This document shows, one piece after another, positions 25,652-33,444 of a DNA stretch of 64,000 nt; position 1 is the stretch's first letter; every line of letters starts with the position of its first letter. The position numbers and the translations under genes were made by a program. Below the pieces are notes generated by a model. That model was not told the DNA's origin. It did not search any database and saw only the letters and a list, made by a program, of their open reading frames with translations. Source of the stretch: CAVROP01 sp050008495 (GTDB lineage Bacteria; Acidobacteriota; Terriglobia; UBA7540); contig JBEKMN010000013.1 of the NCBI GenBank assembly GCA_050008495.1, positions 1-64,000 on the forward strand, in the 5' to 3' direction.

Positions 25652-26479
25652 TTGGACTATCCTCGGATCCCTAACTTGCGCCTCGGCACGTCGAGCTGGT
25701 CCAGTCCGGATTGGGTCGGCGTCTTCTACCCCCCAGGAACCGCTCCGGGCGACTTCATTTCTGAATACGCGAAGCATTTCGACACGGTGGAAGTGGATTC
25801 GACATTCTATCGAATCCCGTCCCCCGCCATGGTCAGGAATTGGGCCGCGCGCACCCCTGCCGGTTTCCTGGTTGCGGCCAAGTTTCCTCAGGTCATCACT
25901 CATGAGAAGGTGCTGGTTGATTGCGCCTCAGAACTCACGGAGTTCTTGAAGACAATGGACCTGCTTGGCGACAAGCTTGGGCCTCTCTTGATTCAGTTCC
26001 CCTACTTCAATAAGCAAGCCTTCCCGCAGCCCCGCGATTTCCTAGTGCGGCTGTCGAACTTCCTGGAGCAACTTCCCAAAGACCGCGCCTTCGCTGTCGA
26101 ATTGCGCAACAAATACTGGATTAATGACCGGCTTCTCGATCTGCTTCGAGCCAGGAATATCGCTTTGGCGTTGATCGATCATCCCTGGATGACGCCTGTC
26201 GAACAGCTCGTGGCCAAGCAGGATGTGGTGACTGCCAACTTTGCCTATCTGAGATGGCTGGGCGATCGCAAAGGGATCGAGGAGAGGACCCAGCACTGGG
26301 ATAGAATCATCATTGACCGAACCCGCGAGATGGAGACTTGGATCCCCATCATTCGTGCGCTGCTCAAGCGCGGGATAAACATCCTGGGGTTCTTCAACAA
26401 TCATTACGCCGGGTTTGCTCCCGGTTCGATAAAGCTGTTTCGCGAAATGTGGGAGCGGCTGAGAGACGGCGGCGGGTAG
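25652..26479 (+). CDS. DUF72 (YecE-like) protein
   Basis: The 275-residue product has the DUF72 TIM-barrel signature: LRLGTSSWSSPDWVGVFYP at the start, FDTVEVDSTFYRIPSP, FPQVITHEK, FAVELRNKYWIN, and near the end FFNNHYAGFAPGS. The biochemical role of the family is unknown. I chose TTG 25652, with GGAGAG just upstream inside the fmdB stop region, because the family begins right before the LRLGTSSW strand; an ATG at 25595 overlapping fmdB by 56 bp is an alternative. Tight spacing with fmdB and the GNAT gene suggests an operon running to 27897. Confidence 0.87.
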   Translation: MDYPRIPNLRLGTSSWSSPDWVGVFYPPGTAPGDFISEYAKHFDTVEVDSTFYRIPSPAMVRNWAARTPAGFLVAAKFPQVITHEKVLVDCASELTEFLKTMDLLGDKLGPLLIQFPYFNKQAFPQPRDFLVRLSNFLEQLPKDRAFAVELRNKYWINDRLLDLLRARNIALALIDHPWMTPVEQLVAKQDVVTANFAYLRWLGDRKGIEERTQHWDRIIIDRTREMETWIPIIRALLKRGINILGFFNNHYAGFAPGSIKLFREMWERLRDGGG

Positions 26480-26483
26480 AGAC

Positions 26484-27314
26484 TTGATCGTGCCTCACAT
26501 CGAAATCAGGCGGCTGAGAAGCCTTGCCGAATACCGGGCGTGTGAACGTCTCCAGATGCAAGTGTGGGGGAACCTGGGGGTCGGCAGCGAGGTCCTGCAA
26601 GTCACGCAGAAGTACGGCGGCGTGGTGTTGGGGGCACTTGCGAAGGGGAACCTCCTTGGATTCCTTTATGCCTTCCTGGGACGCTATCACGGGCGAGTGG
26701 TTCACTGGTCCCATATGATGGCCGTTGATAAGCGCCATCAGGACCAGGGCCTGGGCTACAAAATGAAGCTCGTGCACAGGGAATTAGCCCTGCAAGATGG
26801 GATCAAGTCTATTTGCTGGACGTATGACCCTCTGCAAAGCCGCAATGCCGCTTTGAACATTGCCCGGCTGGGCGCACGAGTGGAAGAGTATCTTAAAGAC
26901 TGCTACGGCCGCTTCCCCAGCGTGATCGAAAAGGGCTTGGCCAGCGACCGCTTCGTGGTGAGATGGCAAATCGGCAGTGTTCATGTGGCGCGCTGCCTTG
27001 GTGCGCCTTCATTGCGCTCGGCCGACCTCAGCCTTCCGAGAATCAACGAAACTCGACGCAATCACGAAGGATTCATGGTGAATCGCCGGCTCAACCTTTC
27101 GTTTACCACGCCCCGGATGCTGCTGGAGATTCCTGCCAATACCGATGACATGCGGATTCGCGCTCTAAAACTGGCACAGCGGTGGCGGCTGGAAACGCGG
27201 CGCATGTTCCAGCGCGCCTTTGAATCAGGCTGCCGGGTCGAGGGCTTTGTCACGACGGGGGACGAGGAGGACCGGCGAGCCTTCTATGTTCTCAGCGGTG
27301 GGCGTGGCGAGTGA
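26484..27314 (+). CDS. GNAT-family acetyltransferase (COG3375-like)
   Basis: A 276-residue protein. IEIRRLRSLAEYRACERLQMQVWG opens the fold, MMAVDKRHQDQGLGYKMKL is the acetyl-CoA pyrophosphate-binding motif A (Q/R-x-x-G-x-G), and WTYDPLQSRNAALNIARLGA is the conserved segment of the COG3375 subgroup of predicted acetyltransferases. The substrate is unknown. Translation probably starts at TTG 26484, five bases after the DUF72 stop; a GTG two codons further is possible. It sits between the DUF72 and SixA genes in the same direction. Confidence 0.82.
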   Translation: MIVPHIEIRRLRSLAEYRACERLQMQVWGNLGVGSEVLQVTQKYGGVVLGALAKGNLLGFLYAFLGRYHGRVVHWSHMMAVDKRHQDQGLGYKMKLVHRELALQDGIKSICWTYDPLQSRNAALNIARLGARVEEYLKDCYGRFPSVIEKGLASDRFVVRWQIGSVHVARCLGAPSLRSADLSLPRINETRRNHEGFMVNRRLNLSFTTPRMLLEIPANTDDMRIRALKLAQRWRLETRRMFQRAFESGCRVEGFVTTGDEEDRRAFYVLSGGRGE

Positions 27315-27348
27315 TGCCCATCGAACTGCTTTTCGAGGGAGCTGCAAT

Positions 27349-27897
27349 ATGCCAAAAAACGTACCACACCCCCCTGAGGGAAAAGCGCAGTCAGGGTATG
27401 AACTTTACATCATGCGGCACGGCCTGGCGGTGGCGCGTGGCAGCGTCGGATTTGCGGACGACGCGCAACGCCCCCTCCAACCTGAGGGCAAAGAAAAGAT
27501 GCGCGAAATCGCAGAAGGCCTGAAGCGAGTGGGACTCGAACTGGACTGGGTCGTGAGTAGCCCGCTGGTCAGAGCGGTGGAAACCGCACGGATCATTGCC
27601 GAGTCGTTGGCTTCAAGTGCAACCGTGGACGTTTGCGACGCGATGGGGCCCGGCGGGTCGCACGAGGAGGTGATCGCGTTCCTGGCGAAACGCCCCGGCC
27701 GGACGAGAGTGCTGGTGGTAGGTCACGAGCCCGACCTCAGCGAGTTGGCCGCGCGGCTAATCGGGGCCGGGAGCCACGCCAATCTGGGGTTCAAGAAGGG
27801 CGGCTGCTGCATGATCAGCTTTGAGGAATTTCCGCCCCGGAGCCCGGGGCAACTCACGTGGTGGTTGACGCCTCGCCTGCTGCGCAAGCTCAGGTAG
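27349..27897 (+). CDS. SixA-like histidine phosphatase
   Basis: A 182-residue histidine phosphatase. ELYIMRHGLAVARGS holds the catalytic RHG, VVSSPLVRAVETARIIAE is the second conserved arginine region, and VLVVGHEPDLSELAARLIG holds the second catalytic His. In E. coli, SixA dephosphorylates phosphohistidine on HPt or PTS proteins; the target here is not known. ATG 27349 with GAGGGAG upstream is preferred over the longer open frame, which overlaps the GNAT gene. Confidence 0.87.
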   Translation: MPKNVPHPPEGKAQSGYELYIMRHGLAVARGSVGFADDAQRPLQPEGKEKMREIAEGLKRVGLELDWVVSSPLVRAVETARIIAESLASSATVDVCDAMGPGGSHEEVIAFLAKRPGRTRVLVVGHEPDLSELAARLIGAGSHANLGFKKGGCCMISFEEFPPRSPGQLTWWLTPRLLRKLR

Positions 27898-27936
27898 CTG
27901 GCTCGGCCCTTGACTTTCGACCGTCAACGGCCTTTC

Positions 27937-28692
27937 TCAATCCATCAGCATCCCACCGTTGACCTCGATCGTTTCACCGGTAATGTAACGGGCTGCCGGT
28001 GAAGCCAGAAACACGATCACGTCCGCAATTTCTTCTGAAGTTCCCGCCCGGCCCAAGGGAATAGACGCGATAAACCTCTGAAAAACCTCACCGGGGCTGT
28101 AACGTTCGTGATAGGGCGTGGCAATCACGCCTGGCGCGATCCCGTTCACCCGGACGCCATGTGGCGCCAACTCCTTTGCCAGGCCCTTGGTGTAGGTCAG
28201 GAGGCCTCCCTTGGCAGCGGCGTAAGCCGCCGCGCCTGGCCCACCGCCGTTGCGTCCGGCGATGGATGAAACGTTGATGATGCATCCCGTTTTGCGTTCC
28301 GCCATCTCCTGCCACACGGCGCGGACGCACAGGAAGACGCTCTTCAAATTGAGCGCCATGATCTGGTCCCAGTATTCCTCAGTCATGTCGGTGAGCGACC
28401 GGCGGGCGATAAGATCGCCGGCATTATTGACCAGGATATCGATTCGCCCCCATTCCCTCCGCACCGCATCGACCATGGCCAGCACCTCGGCGGCATGTGT
28501 AACGTCGGCGCGCACCACCAGCGCTTCCCCCCCTGCTTTGCGAATGGATTCCGCTGTCTGTTCCGACCCGGCCTGATTCTTGCAATAGTTGACCCCTACT
28601 CGCGCGCCTTCTCTTGCCATGGCTTCTGCGGTGGCGCGCCCAATGCCACTGGACGCGCCGGTAATCAATGCGACCTGACCTCTAAACAGCAT
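27937..28692 (-). CDS. SDR-family oxidoreductase (FabG-like)
   Basis: A 251-residue classical short-chain dehydrogenase. VALITGASSGIGRATAEAMA is the TGxxxGxG cofactor motif, ILVNNAGD the NNAG motif, INVSSIAG...AAYAAAKGG provides the Ser-Tyr-Lys catalytic residues, and ETIEVNGGMLMD is the usual C-terminus. It probably reduces or oxidises a ketone or alcohol with NAD(P); FabG-type 3-oxoacyl-ACP reductase and glucose dehydrogenase-like activities are both possible. ATG 28692 has GGAGG upstream. It is convergent with the SixA gene and divergent from rplU. Confidence 0.88.
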   Translation of the reverse strand: MLFRGQVALITGASSGIGRATAEAMAREGARVGVNYCKNQAGSEQTAESIRKAGGEALVVRADVTHAAEVLAMVDAVRREWGRIDILVNNAGDLIARRSLTDMTEEYWDQIMALNLKSVFLCVRAVWQEMAERKTGCIINVSSIAGRNGGGPGAAAYAAAKGGLLTYTKGLAKELAPHGVRVNGIAPGVIATPYHERYSPGEVFQRFIASIPLGRAGTSEEIADVIVFLASPAARYITGETIEVNGGMLMD

Positions 28693-28897
28693 ACCGGCCT
28701 CCGATTTTCGGACCGTTGCACCCGGAGTGTCAGCCCACCAGCCCGATAGTGGGAATATAGCATACAACGTGACAAACCAAAGTGAGCGGGCGGGAGCCGA
28801 GATTGATCAGCGATCTGTCCCCTCCTCTTTTCGCTCAAACACTTTAACTCCGCAGGGGGGATACGATGTACCTTTCCAATTCCACAATTAAACCAAT

Positions 28898-28927
28898 TTG
28901 ACAGAGCAGTGAACACGCCCATATAAT
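28898..28927 (+). promoter_or_regulatory. Consensus sigma70 promoter of rplU
   Basis: TTGACA (28898-28903) and TATAAT (28922-28927) are both perfect hexamers, spaced by 18 bp. The leader to the rplU ATG is about 28 nt and contains GAGAGGAAG. This is the strongest promoter seen in the window, fitting a ribosomal protein operon. Confidence 0.85.
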
Positions 28928-28961
28928 TAAAGTTTTGCGATAGCTCAAGAGAGGAAGACTT

Positions 28962-29273
28962 ATGTACGCGATTTTGCGGACAGGTGGTAAACAGTACAAG
29001 GTTTCGCCCGGTGATGTGATTCGAATCGAGCTAGTGGACGGCGAATCGGGTTCGACGATCGAATTCAATCACGTTTTTGCGGTACGAAAAGAGGGGTTGA
29101 CGGTAGGCACGCCACTGGTTGAGAACGCGAAAGTCAGGGGGACGATCCTGCGAAACGCCCGTGCGCCCAAGGTTCGAGTCTTGAAGTATAAACGGAAGAA
29201 GCAATACCGCCGCACCCTGGGGCACCGCCAAGGTTTCAGCGAAGTACTGATCAACGATATCGTAATGAACTGA
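28962..29273 (+). CDS. rplU: 50S ribosomal protein L21
   Basis: A 103-residue protein with the L21 pattern MYAILRTGGKQYKVSPGDV, VFAVRKEGLTVGTPLVENAK and KVRVLKYKRKKQYRRTLGHR, which binds 23S rRNA together with L20. It is first in the conserved order rplU-rpmA-obgE. The GAGAGGAAG Shine-Dalgarno and a consensus promoter lie immediately upstream. Confidence 0.98.
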   Translation: MYAILRTGGKQYKVSPGDVIRIELVDGESGSTIEFNHVFAVRKEGLTVGTPLVENAKVRGTILRNARAPKVRVLKYKRKKQYRRTLGHRQGFSEVLINDIVMN

Positions 29274-29352
29274 CGGGGCTGCACCACCCCTTTTATTCCC
29301 TCCGCGTTGAGGAGGGGGCTAAGGAGTGGTGGCCCGTGAACGGGATTTCAAC

Positions 29353-29616
29353 ATGGCACACAAGAAAGGGCAGGGAACTTCTCGCAACGGTCGAGACTCC
29401 AATGCGCAGCGGTTGGGAGTGAAGCGCTTCGACGGCCAATTTGTAACCGGCGGCTCAATAATTGTTCGCCAGCGCGGCACTCGCTTGAAGCCTGGAGATA
29501 ACGTGGGCGTCGGCAAGGACGACACACTTTTTGCGAAGGTATCAGGCGTAGTCCGGTTTGAGGACAAGGGCCATTCCGGCCGATTTGTGAGTATTCTGGT
29601 TCCCTCAACGAATTAG
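29353..29616 (+). CDS. rpmA: 50S ribosomal protein L27
   Basis: An 87-residue protein starting MAHKKGQGTSRNGRDSNAQR, the conserved N-terminal tail that reaches towards the peptidyl-transferase centre, followed by GQFVTGGSIIVRQRGTRLKPG. It has no cleavable N-terminal extension of the Firmicutes type. Between rplU and rpmA lies a CACCCCT...GAGGAGGGGGCTAAGGAGTGGTG repeat (29281-29337), and the Shine-Dalgarno is weak. ATG 29353 is chosen over the GTG further upstream, which lies in that repeat. Confidence 0.97.
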   Translation: MAHKKGQGTSRNGRDSNAQRLGVKRFDGQFVTGGSIIVRQRGTRLKPGDNVGVGKDDTLFAKVSGVVRFEDKGHSGRFVSILVPSTN

Positions 29617-29907
29617 GCGAGGTGCCGGCCCCGCAGCAACAGGGCTGGCAAGTGCCGGTTTCGCAAAACGCGGCCGGCAGTGCTTCGAACGGACTTGCGG
29701 CAACCAACAATCGTCTATTTCCCTACAAAACGGCCAGCCAGTTTTGGGATGGCGGTAGCGCGTACGGTTCATCCACTCGGCATCGGCATACCGACCCTGC
29801 GCACCTCCCCTGTGACCGCGTAGCACAGGCACTCTTGCCTGTGCTTGGCGCAAGCGGCACAGGCAAGAGTGCCCGTGCTACAGGAATGAAGGGGCGGTGG
29901 ACTTAGC
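29617..29907. other. Intergenic insertion region between rpmA and obgE
   Basis: About 290 bp interrupt an operon that is normally compact. The first two thirds have no recognisable gene. The last third (29818-29882) is an inverted pair of palindromes: GCACAGGCACTCTTGCCTGT, then GGCACAGGCAAGAGTGCCCG, bounded by GTAGCAC and GTGCTAC. Translated, this gives the VAQALLPVLGASGTGKSARAT signature of a dispersed repeat, so the 94-residue open frame across it is not called as a gene. Confidence 0.65.
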
Positions 29908-30936
29908 GTGTTCATCGACGAAGCCAGAATCCACGTTGTCGGCGGCAATGGCGGGAACGGTTGTGTAGCTTTCCGGCGTGAGAAGTTCGTTCCGCGGGGC
30001 GGACCGAGCGGGGGAGACGGCGGCAATGGTGGCGATGTCACTCTGGTAAGCTCGGAACAGATGAACACGCTGCTGAAGTTCCGGTACGACCGTCTATTTC
30101 GCGCGGGTCGAGGGAGGCACGGGGAAGGCTCGAATCGCCACGGTCAGGACGGCGAGGACCTCACCGTGGTGCTACCAGTGGGCACAGTGGTATTTGACCA
30201 CGCCACCCAGGAAAAGCTGTGGGATTTCGACGAAGCCGGCCAGCGTTACCTGGTAGCCAAAGGCGGGCGGGGCGGCCGCGGAAATGCCCAGTTTGCCACT
30301 TCCACGCATCAAGCGCCGCGCCGGGCCGATCCTGGCAGGGCAGGCGAGGAACGGGAGTTAAGGCTTGAGCTCAAGCTTCTCGCCGATGTGGGGCTGGTGG
30401 GCTTTCCCAACGTGGGAAAATCCACCTTGATATCCAGACTGAGTGCCGCCCGGCCGCGGATTGCCGATTATCCTTTCACCACCTTGGAGCCGTGCCTCGG
30501 GGTGGTGCCTGTCGATGAAGAGCATTCCTTCGTCATGGCGGATATTCCCGGCTTGATTGCAGGCGCCCATTTAGGGCGAGGGTTGGGCACAAGGTTCCTC
30601 AGGCATGTGGAGCGAACCCGGTTGTTGCTTCACCTGATCGACACCGCCGAGCAGTCCGGCCGGTCCCCGGTGGACGATTACCGGGTGATCATGGAAGAGT
30701 TGGAGAGCTTCAGCCCGGTCGTGGCCAGCAAGCCCATGCTGCTGGTCGCGTCGCGAATTGATGCGGCGGGCCCAGGTGAGCGGCTGACCGAGTTGCGAGA
30801 GTTTTGCCATGCCCAAGGCAAGGTCCTGCTTGAAATCTCCAGCGTAACCGGCGCAGGATTGGAGGAATTGAAGCAGCGTACCTGGGCAACTCTGGAGCAG
30901 ATACCGAGGAAATCGGGTGATCGGGAGATCGCGTGA
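29908..30936 (+). CDS. obgE: Obg/CgtA ribosome-assembly GTPase
   Basis: A 342-residue GTPase with the glycine-rich Obg domain (residues 1-160: VVGGNGGNGCVAFRREKFVP, GGRGGRGNAQFATSTHQAPR) followed by the G domain: G1 GFPNVGKST at 165-173, G3 DIPG at 212-215. The usual G4 NKxD is replaced by SRID at 282-285, and the G3 tail reads LIAGA rather than LIEGA. The start is GTG 29908. The C-terminal TGS-like extension of some Obg proteins is absent. The final residues GDREIA and the stop come from the ATCGGGWG repeat that follows. Confidence 0.94.
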   Translation: MFIDEARIHVVGGNGGNGCVAFRREKFVPRGGPSGGDGGNGGDVTLVSSEQMNTLLKFRYDRLFRAGRGRHGEGSNRHGQDGEDLTVVLPVGTVVFDHATQEKLWDFDEAGQRYLVAKGGRGGRGNAQFATSTHQAPRRADPGRAGEERELRLELKLLADVGLVGFPNVGKSTLISRLSAARPRIADYPFTTLEPCLGVVPVDEEHSFVMADIPGLIAGAHLGRGLGTRFLRHVERTRLLLHLIDTAEQSGRSPVDDYRVIMEELESFSPVVASKPMLLVASRIDAAGPGERLTELREFCHAQGKVLLEISSVTGAGLEELKQRTWATLEQIPRKSGDREIA

Positions 30937-31074
30937 TCGGGAGAGCATAGAACGGATGGGCGGCTCGAGTTGCCTGGCATCTAACGGATGGATCGGGCGA
31001 GCGGAGGATTCGGCGAGTGACACCAGTTTGCAGACGGTCTTTGATCACCCGATCTCCCGATCACCGGATCGTCT
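30910..31074. repeat. Inverted arms of an 8-bp ATCGGGWG repeat between obgE and nadD
   Basis: The left arm holds ATCGGGTGATCGGGAGATCG with a further TGATCGGGAG. The right arm (31043-31074) holds GATCACCCGATCTCCCGATC with a following ACCGGATCG. The obgE stop codon is inside the left arm. Between the arms is unremarkable sequence. Confidence 0.8.
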
Positions 31075-31091
31075 AACGGGGTTCTAAAAGC

Positions 31092-31859
31092 GTGAATATT
31101 GCCTTATTCGGCGGAACCTTCGATCCTATCCATACCGGACACGTGCAGGCGGCACGAGCGGCGGCACGCATGTTCGGGTTGGACCGGGTCCTCTTTGTTC
31201 CCACGGGAAGGCCGCCCCACAAGCACGGCGACCACTTAACATCCTTCCCGCATCGCTATGGGATGACGGTGCTGGCCTGCGCCGGAGACCGGCGGTTGAT
31301 CCCGTCACTGCTGGAAGCGCCGACCGCGGAAGACAAACCTTGCTACTCGATCGACACGGTTCGCAAAGTGCGCCGTTGGCTTCATAAGGACGACCGCCTT
31401 TTTTTTCTGATCGGGGTCGATGCTTTCCTGGACTTGCCCCATTGGAAAGAGTATCGCCGCCTCTTGAACTTGGTTGATTTCATCGTCGTTTCACGACCAG
31501 GCTTTGATGTTGATGAGATCCGGAAAGTGGTGCAGAAGGAGATGAGTCGACCCGCTGCCGCGCACCTTCACCCTCCAGCCCCCTCTTCAGCGAGGAAGGG
31601 ATTAAGGAGCGGCGCGGGACGGCTTGATACCATTCGATTGCGCCACAGCACCCTCTACGTCCTCAGAGGCGTCCAGATGCATGTCGCTTCACACGCTATC
31701 CGACAGGCCATCGGCTCCGGCCGAACTGTCACTGGCCTTGTTCCCCGGCTTGTGGAAGAATACATTCTGAAGGAGGGCCTCTACGGTCCCCAGCGGCTGA
31801 CCTCAGAAGTATGGGCGCCAGGCCATGCGCCCCTACAGAGCGGCTGTGGCGGGAAGTAG
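31092..31859 (+). CDS. nadD: Nicotinate-nucleotide adenylyltransferase
   Basis: NadD makes deamido-NAD from nicotinate mononucleotide and ATP. The 255-residue protein has the nucleotidyltransferase motif LFGGTFDPIHTGHVQAAR, VPTGRPPHKHG, and DRLFFLIGVDAFLDLPHWK. It is longer than usual for two reasons. About 25 residues (151-176, starting RPAAAHLHPPAPSS) are encoded by a CCCTCC...GAGGAAGG repeat inserted in frame. The last 20 or so residues (WAPGHAPLQSGC) are encoded by a GGGCGC...GCGCCC repeat. The start is GTG 31092. The order obgE-nadD-rsfS-rlmH is widely conserved. Confidence 0.93.
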   Translation: MNIALFGGTFDPIHTGHVQAARAAARMFGLDRVLFVPTGRPPHKHGDHLTSFPHRYGMTVLACAGDRRLIPSLLEAPTAEDKPCYSIDTVRKVRRWLHKDDRLFFLIGVDAFLDLPHWKEYRRLLNLVDFIVVSRPGFDVDEIRKVVQKEMSRPAAAHLHPPAPSSARKGLRSGAGRLDTIRLRHSTLYVLRGVQMHVASHAIRQAIGSGRTVTGLVPRLVEEYILKEGLYGPQRLTSEVWAPGHAPLQSGCGGK

Positions 31860-31864
31860 CCAGG

Positions 31865-32212
31865 ATGATGACCCCGCAATTGCAGGCCGCGGTTCGTGCC
31901 GCTCAAGACCGCAAAGCTCTGGACCTGAGCGTCCTGGACCTGGAGCGAATCTGCTCTTTCACCAGTTATTTTCTGATTTGCTCCGGCACTTCCGTGCGGC
32001 ATGCGCAGGCGATTTGCGACGCGATTGAGGAAAAGCTCGAGAAGGCGGGATTGACTCCGGCGCACATCGAAGGTTATTCACAAGCGGAGTGGATCCTGAT
32101 GGATTACATGGGATTTGTCGTCCATATCTTTCTGGAGCGCGCTCGGCACTTCTACGATCTTGAACGCTTGTGGAGGAGCGCTCCGCGGCTGCCTATACCG
32201 GAGCAAGGCTAA
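31865..32212 (+). CDS. rsfS: Ribosome silencing factor RsfS
   Basis: A 115-residue RsfS/Iojap protein: DLSVLDLERICSFTSYFLIC, GTSVRHAQAICDAIEEKL and the conserved AEWILMDYMGFVVHIFLERARHFYDLERLW. It binds L14 and blocks subunit joining in starved cells. ATG 31865 lies five bases after the nadD stop, next to a second ATG at 31868. The upstream open frame overlaps the nadD 3' end and is not used. Confidence 0.94.
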   Translation: MMTPQLQAAVRAAQDRKALDLSVLDLERICSFTSYFLICSGTSVRHAQAICDAIEEKLEKAGLTPAHIEGYSQAEWILMDYMGFVVHIFLERARHFYDLERLWRSAPRLPIPEQG

Positions 32213-32303
32213 AGTCTAAAGGGTGAAGTACATCCATCCATCTCCCATCACCTTCTAGCTTTTGTCCTTTAGCCTTTATCCTTTACCCTTTAGACTTTAT
32301 TCG
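32207..32303. repeat. Inverted CCTTTA-type heptamer arms between rsfS and rlmH
   Basis: The left arm carries CTAAAGTCTAAAGGGTGAAG. The right arm carries CCTTTAGCCTTTATCCTTTA followed by CCCTTTAGACTTTATTC. The outermost AAAGTCTAAAGGGT and ACCCTTTAGACTTT are exact reverse complements. The left arm overlaps the rsfS stop. Confidence 0.8.
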
Positions 32304-32304
32304 C

Positions 32305-32769
32305 ATGCGAATTCGCATTCTCTGGGAAGGTAAGACGAAAGATCCACACCTGCGAGCTCTACAGTCTGACCTGGCCAGCCGGATCGAACACTTTACCGGA
32401 TTGACTGTGGAAGAGATACCGCCCGTGCGCGAAGCGGGCCGGCGAAGCAAGGCCGGACTCTCCACCGGCGAACGGAACTTGCTGGAGAAAACGCGGGGGA
32501 GCACCAGAGTTTTCTTGGACGAACGAGGGCGGGAGTGGACTTCGGCGGAATTCGCGGAATGGCTTGGGCAACAAGCCTTGCGGGGAACGCGGGAACTGGT
32601 TTTTCTAGTCGGAGGGCCGGACGGATTCTCGGCGGCATTCAGGAAGGAAGCAGATGTGCTCCTGGCGCTTTCACGCATGACGCTAACGCATGATTGGGCG
32701 CGGTCGCTTTTACTCGAGCAGATCTACCGCGGATTCACGATCCTTCGTGGATACCCGTATCCGCGCTAG
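32305..32769 (+). CDS. rlmH: 23S rRNA (pseudouridine-1915-N3) methyltransferase RlmH
   Basis: A 154-residue SPOUT methyltransferase. LVFLVGGPDGFSAAF forms the SAM-binding knot, and SRMTLTHDWARSLLLEQIYR followed by GYPYPR is the conserved C-terminus. It methylates the pseudouridine at position 1915 of helix 69. The ATG follows a heptamer repeat by two bases and has no good Shine-Dalgarno. Its 3' end overlaps the open frame, but not the chosen start, of cobO. Confidence 0.94.
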   Translation: MRIRILWEGKTKDPHLRALQSDLASRIEHFTGLTVEEIPPVREAGRRSKAGLSTGERNLLEKTRGSTRVFLDERGREWTSAEFAEWLGQQALRGTRELVFLVGGPDGFSAAFRKEADVLLALSRMTLTHDWARSLLLEQIYRGFTILRGYPYPR

Positions 32770-32797
32770 CCCTGGAGCCCGAAGACTTGAGGTTGGC

Positions 32798-33337
32798 TTG
32801 CCGGAAACACGAAAAGGACTGATCATCGTTTACACCGGGCCCGGCAAAGGGAAGACTACGGCGGCTTTGGGGACCATGCTCCGGTGCGTAGGGCAGGGGT
32901 TGAAGGTATTGATGGTACAATTCATAAAAGGCTCCTGGCACTATGGGGAGCTCGAGGCGGCCCGCATGCTGGGAGAGGACCGATTCAAGATCCTGCCCAT
33001 GGGTCGCGGCTTCGTGAAGCTGGGCGCTGAAAAGCCTCACCCGGAGGACATGCGATTGGCGGAAGAGGCATGGGAATTCTCCCGCCAAAGTATCGAGGGC
33101 GGCCAATATGATTTGATTATCCTCGACGAAATCAACTATGTCATCAGCTACAAGATGCTTGATCCGGGTTTGGTGGTGGAGGCTTTGAAGAAGAAACCCG
33201 AAACGCTCCATGTTATTCTGACGGGGCGCAACGCCCACCCCTCGATCGTGGAGCTTGCGGATCTGGTCACCGAGATGCGGGAAGTGAAGCATCCGTACCA
33301 GAAAGGGATCGCGGCCCAAAAAGGAATCGAGTACTGA
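32798..33337 (+). CDS. cobO: Cob(I)yrinic acid a,c-diamide adenosyltransferase
   Basis: A 179-residue CobO/BtuR-type ATP:corrinoid adenosyltransferase. GLIIVYTGPGKGKTTAALG is the P-loop, VLMVQFIKGSWHYGE and MGRGFVKLG are family motifs, and YDLIILDEINYVISYKML is the Walker B region. It adds the 5'-deoxyadenosyl group to cobalamin. I chose TTG 32798 with GAGG six bases upstream; the open frame reaches back into rlmH. The AdoCbl-dependent ribonucleotide reductase nrdJ lies 5 kb away, a plausible consumer of the product. Confidence 0.9.
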   Translation: MPETRKGLIIVYTGPGKGKTTAALGTMLRCVGQGLKVLMVQFIKGSWHYGELEAARMLGEDRFKILPMGRGFVKLGAEKPHPEDMRLAEEAWEFSRQSIEGGQYDLIILDEINYVISYKMLDPGLVVEALKKKPETLHVILTGRNAHPSIVELADLVTEMREVKHPYQKGIAAQKGIEY

Positions 33338-33344
33338 AATTTAG

Positions 33345-33440
33345 CCATTGGGCCATCGAGTGATTTGGCCATTTCCAAGTTGGTGGGGATCTTAGGGTTT
33401 TTCAATGACGCAATGACACAATGATTCAATGAATCAATAA
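33345..33440. repeat. GGCCATT and CAATGA short-period repeats between cobO and accD
   Basis: The left part repeats GCCATTGGGCCATC...TTTGGCCATT. The right part is CAATGACGCAATGACACAAT followed by GATTCAATGAATCAAT, with a period of about 8 bp. The two arms share CATT/AATG cores in opposite orientation, but the symmetry is poorer than at the other loci. Confidence 0.6.
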
Positions 33441-33444
33441 AACC

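Noticed and set aside
29622..29906. 94-codon open frame between rpmA and obgE
   Set aside because: Its second half is the translation of the GCACAGGC palindrome pair; no Shine-Dalgarno or family.
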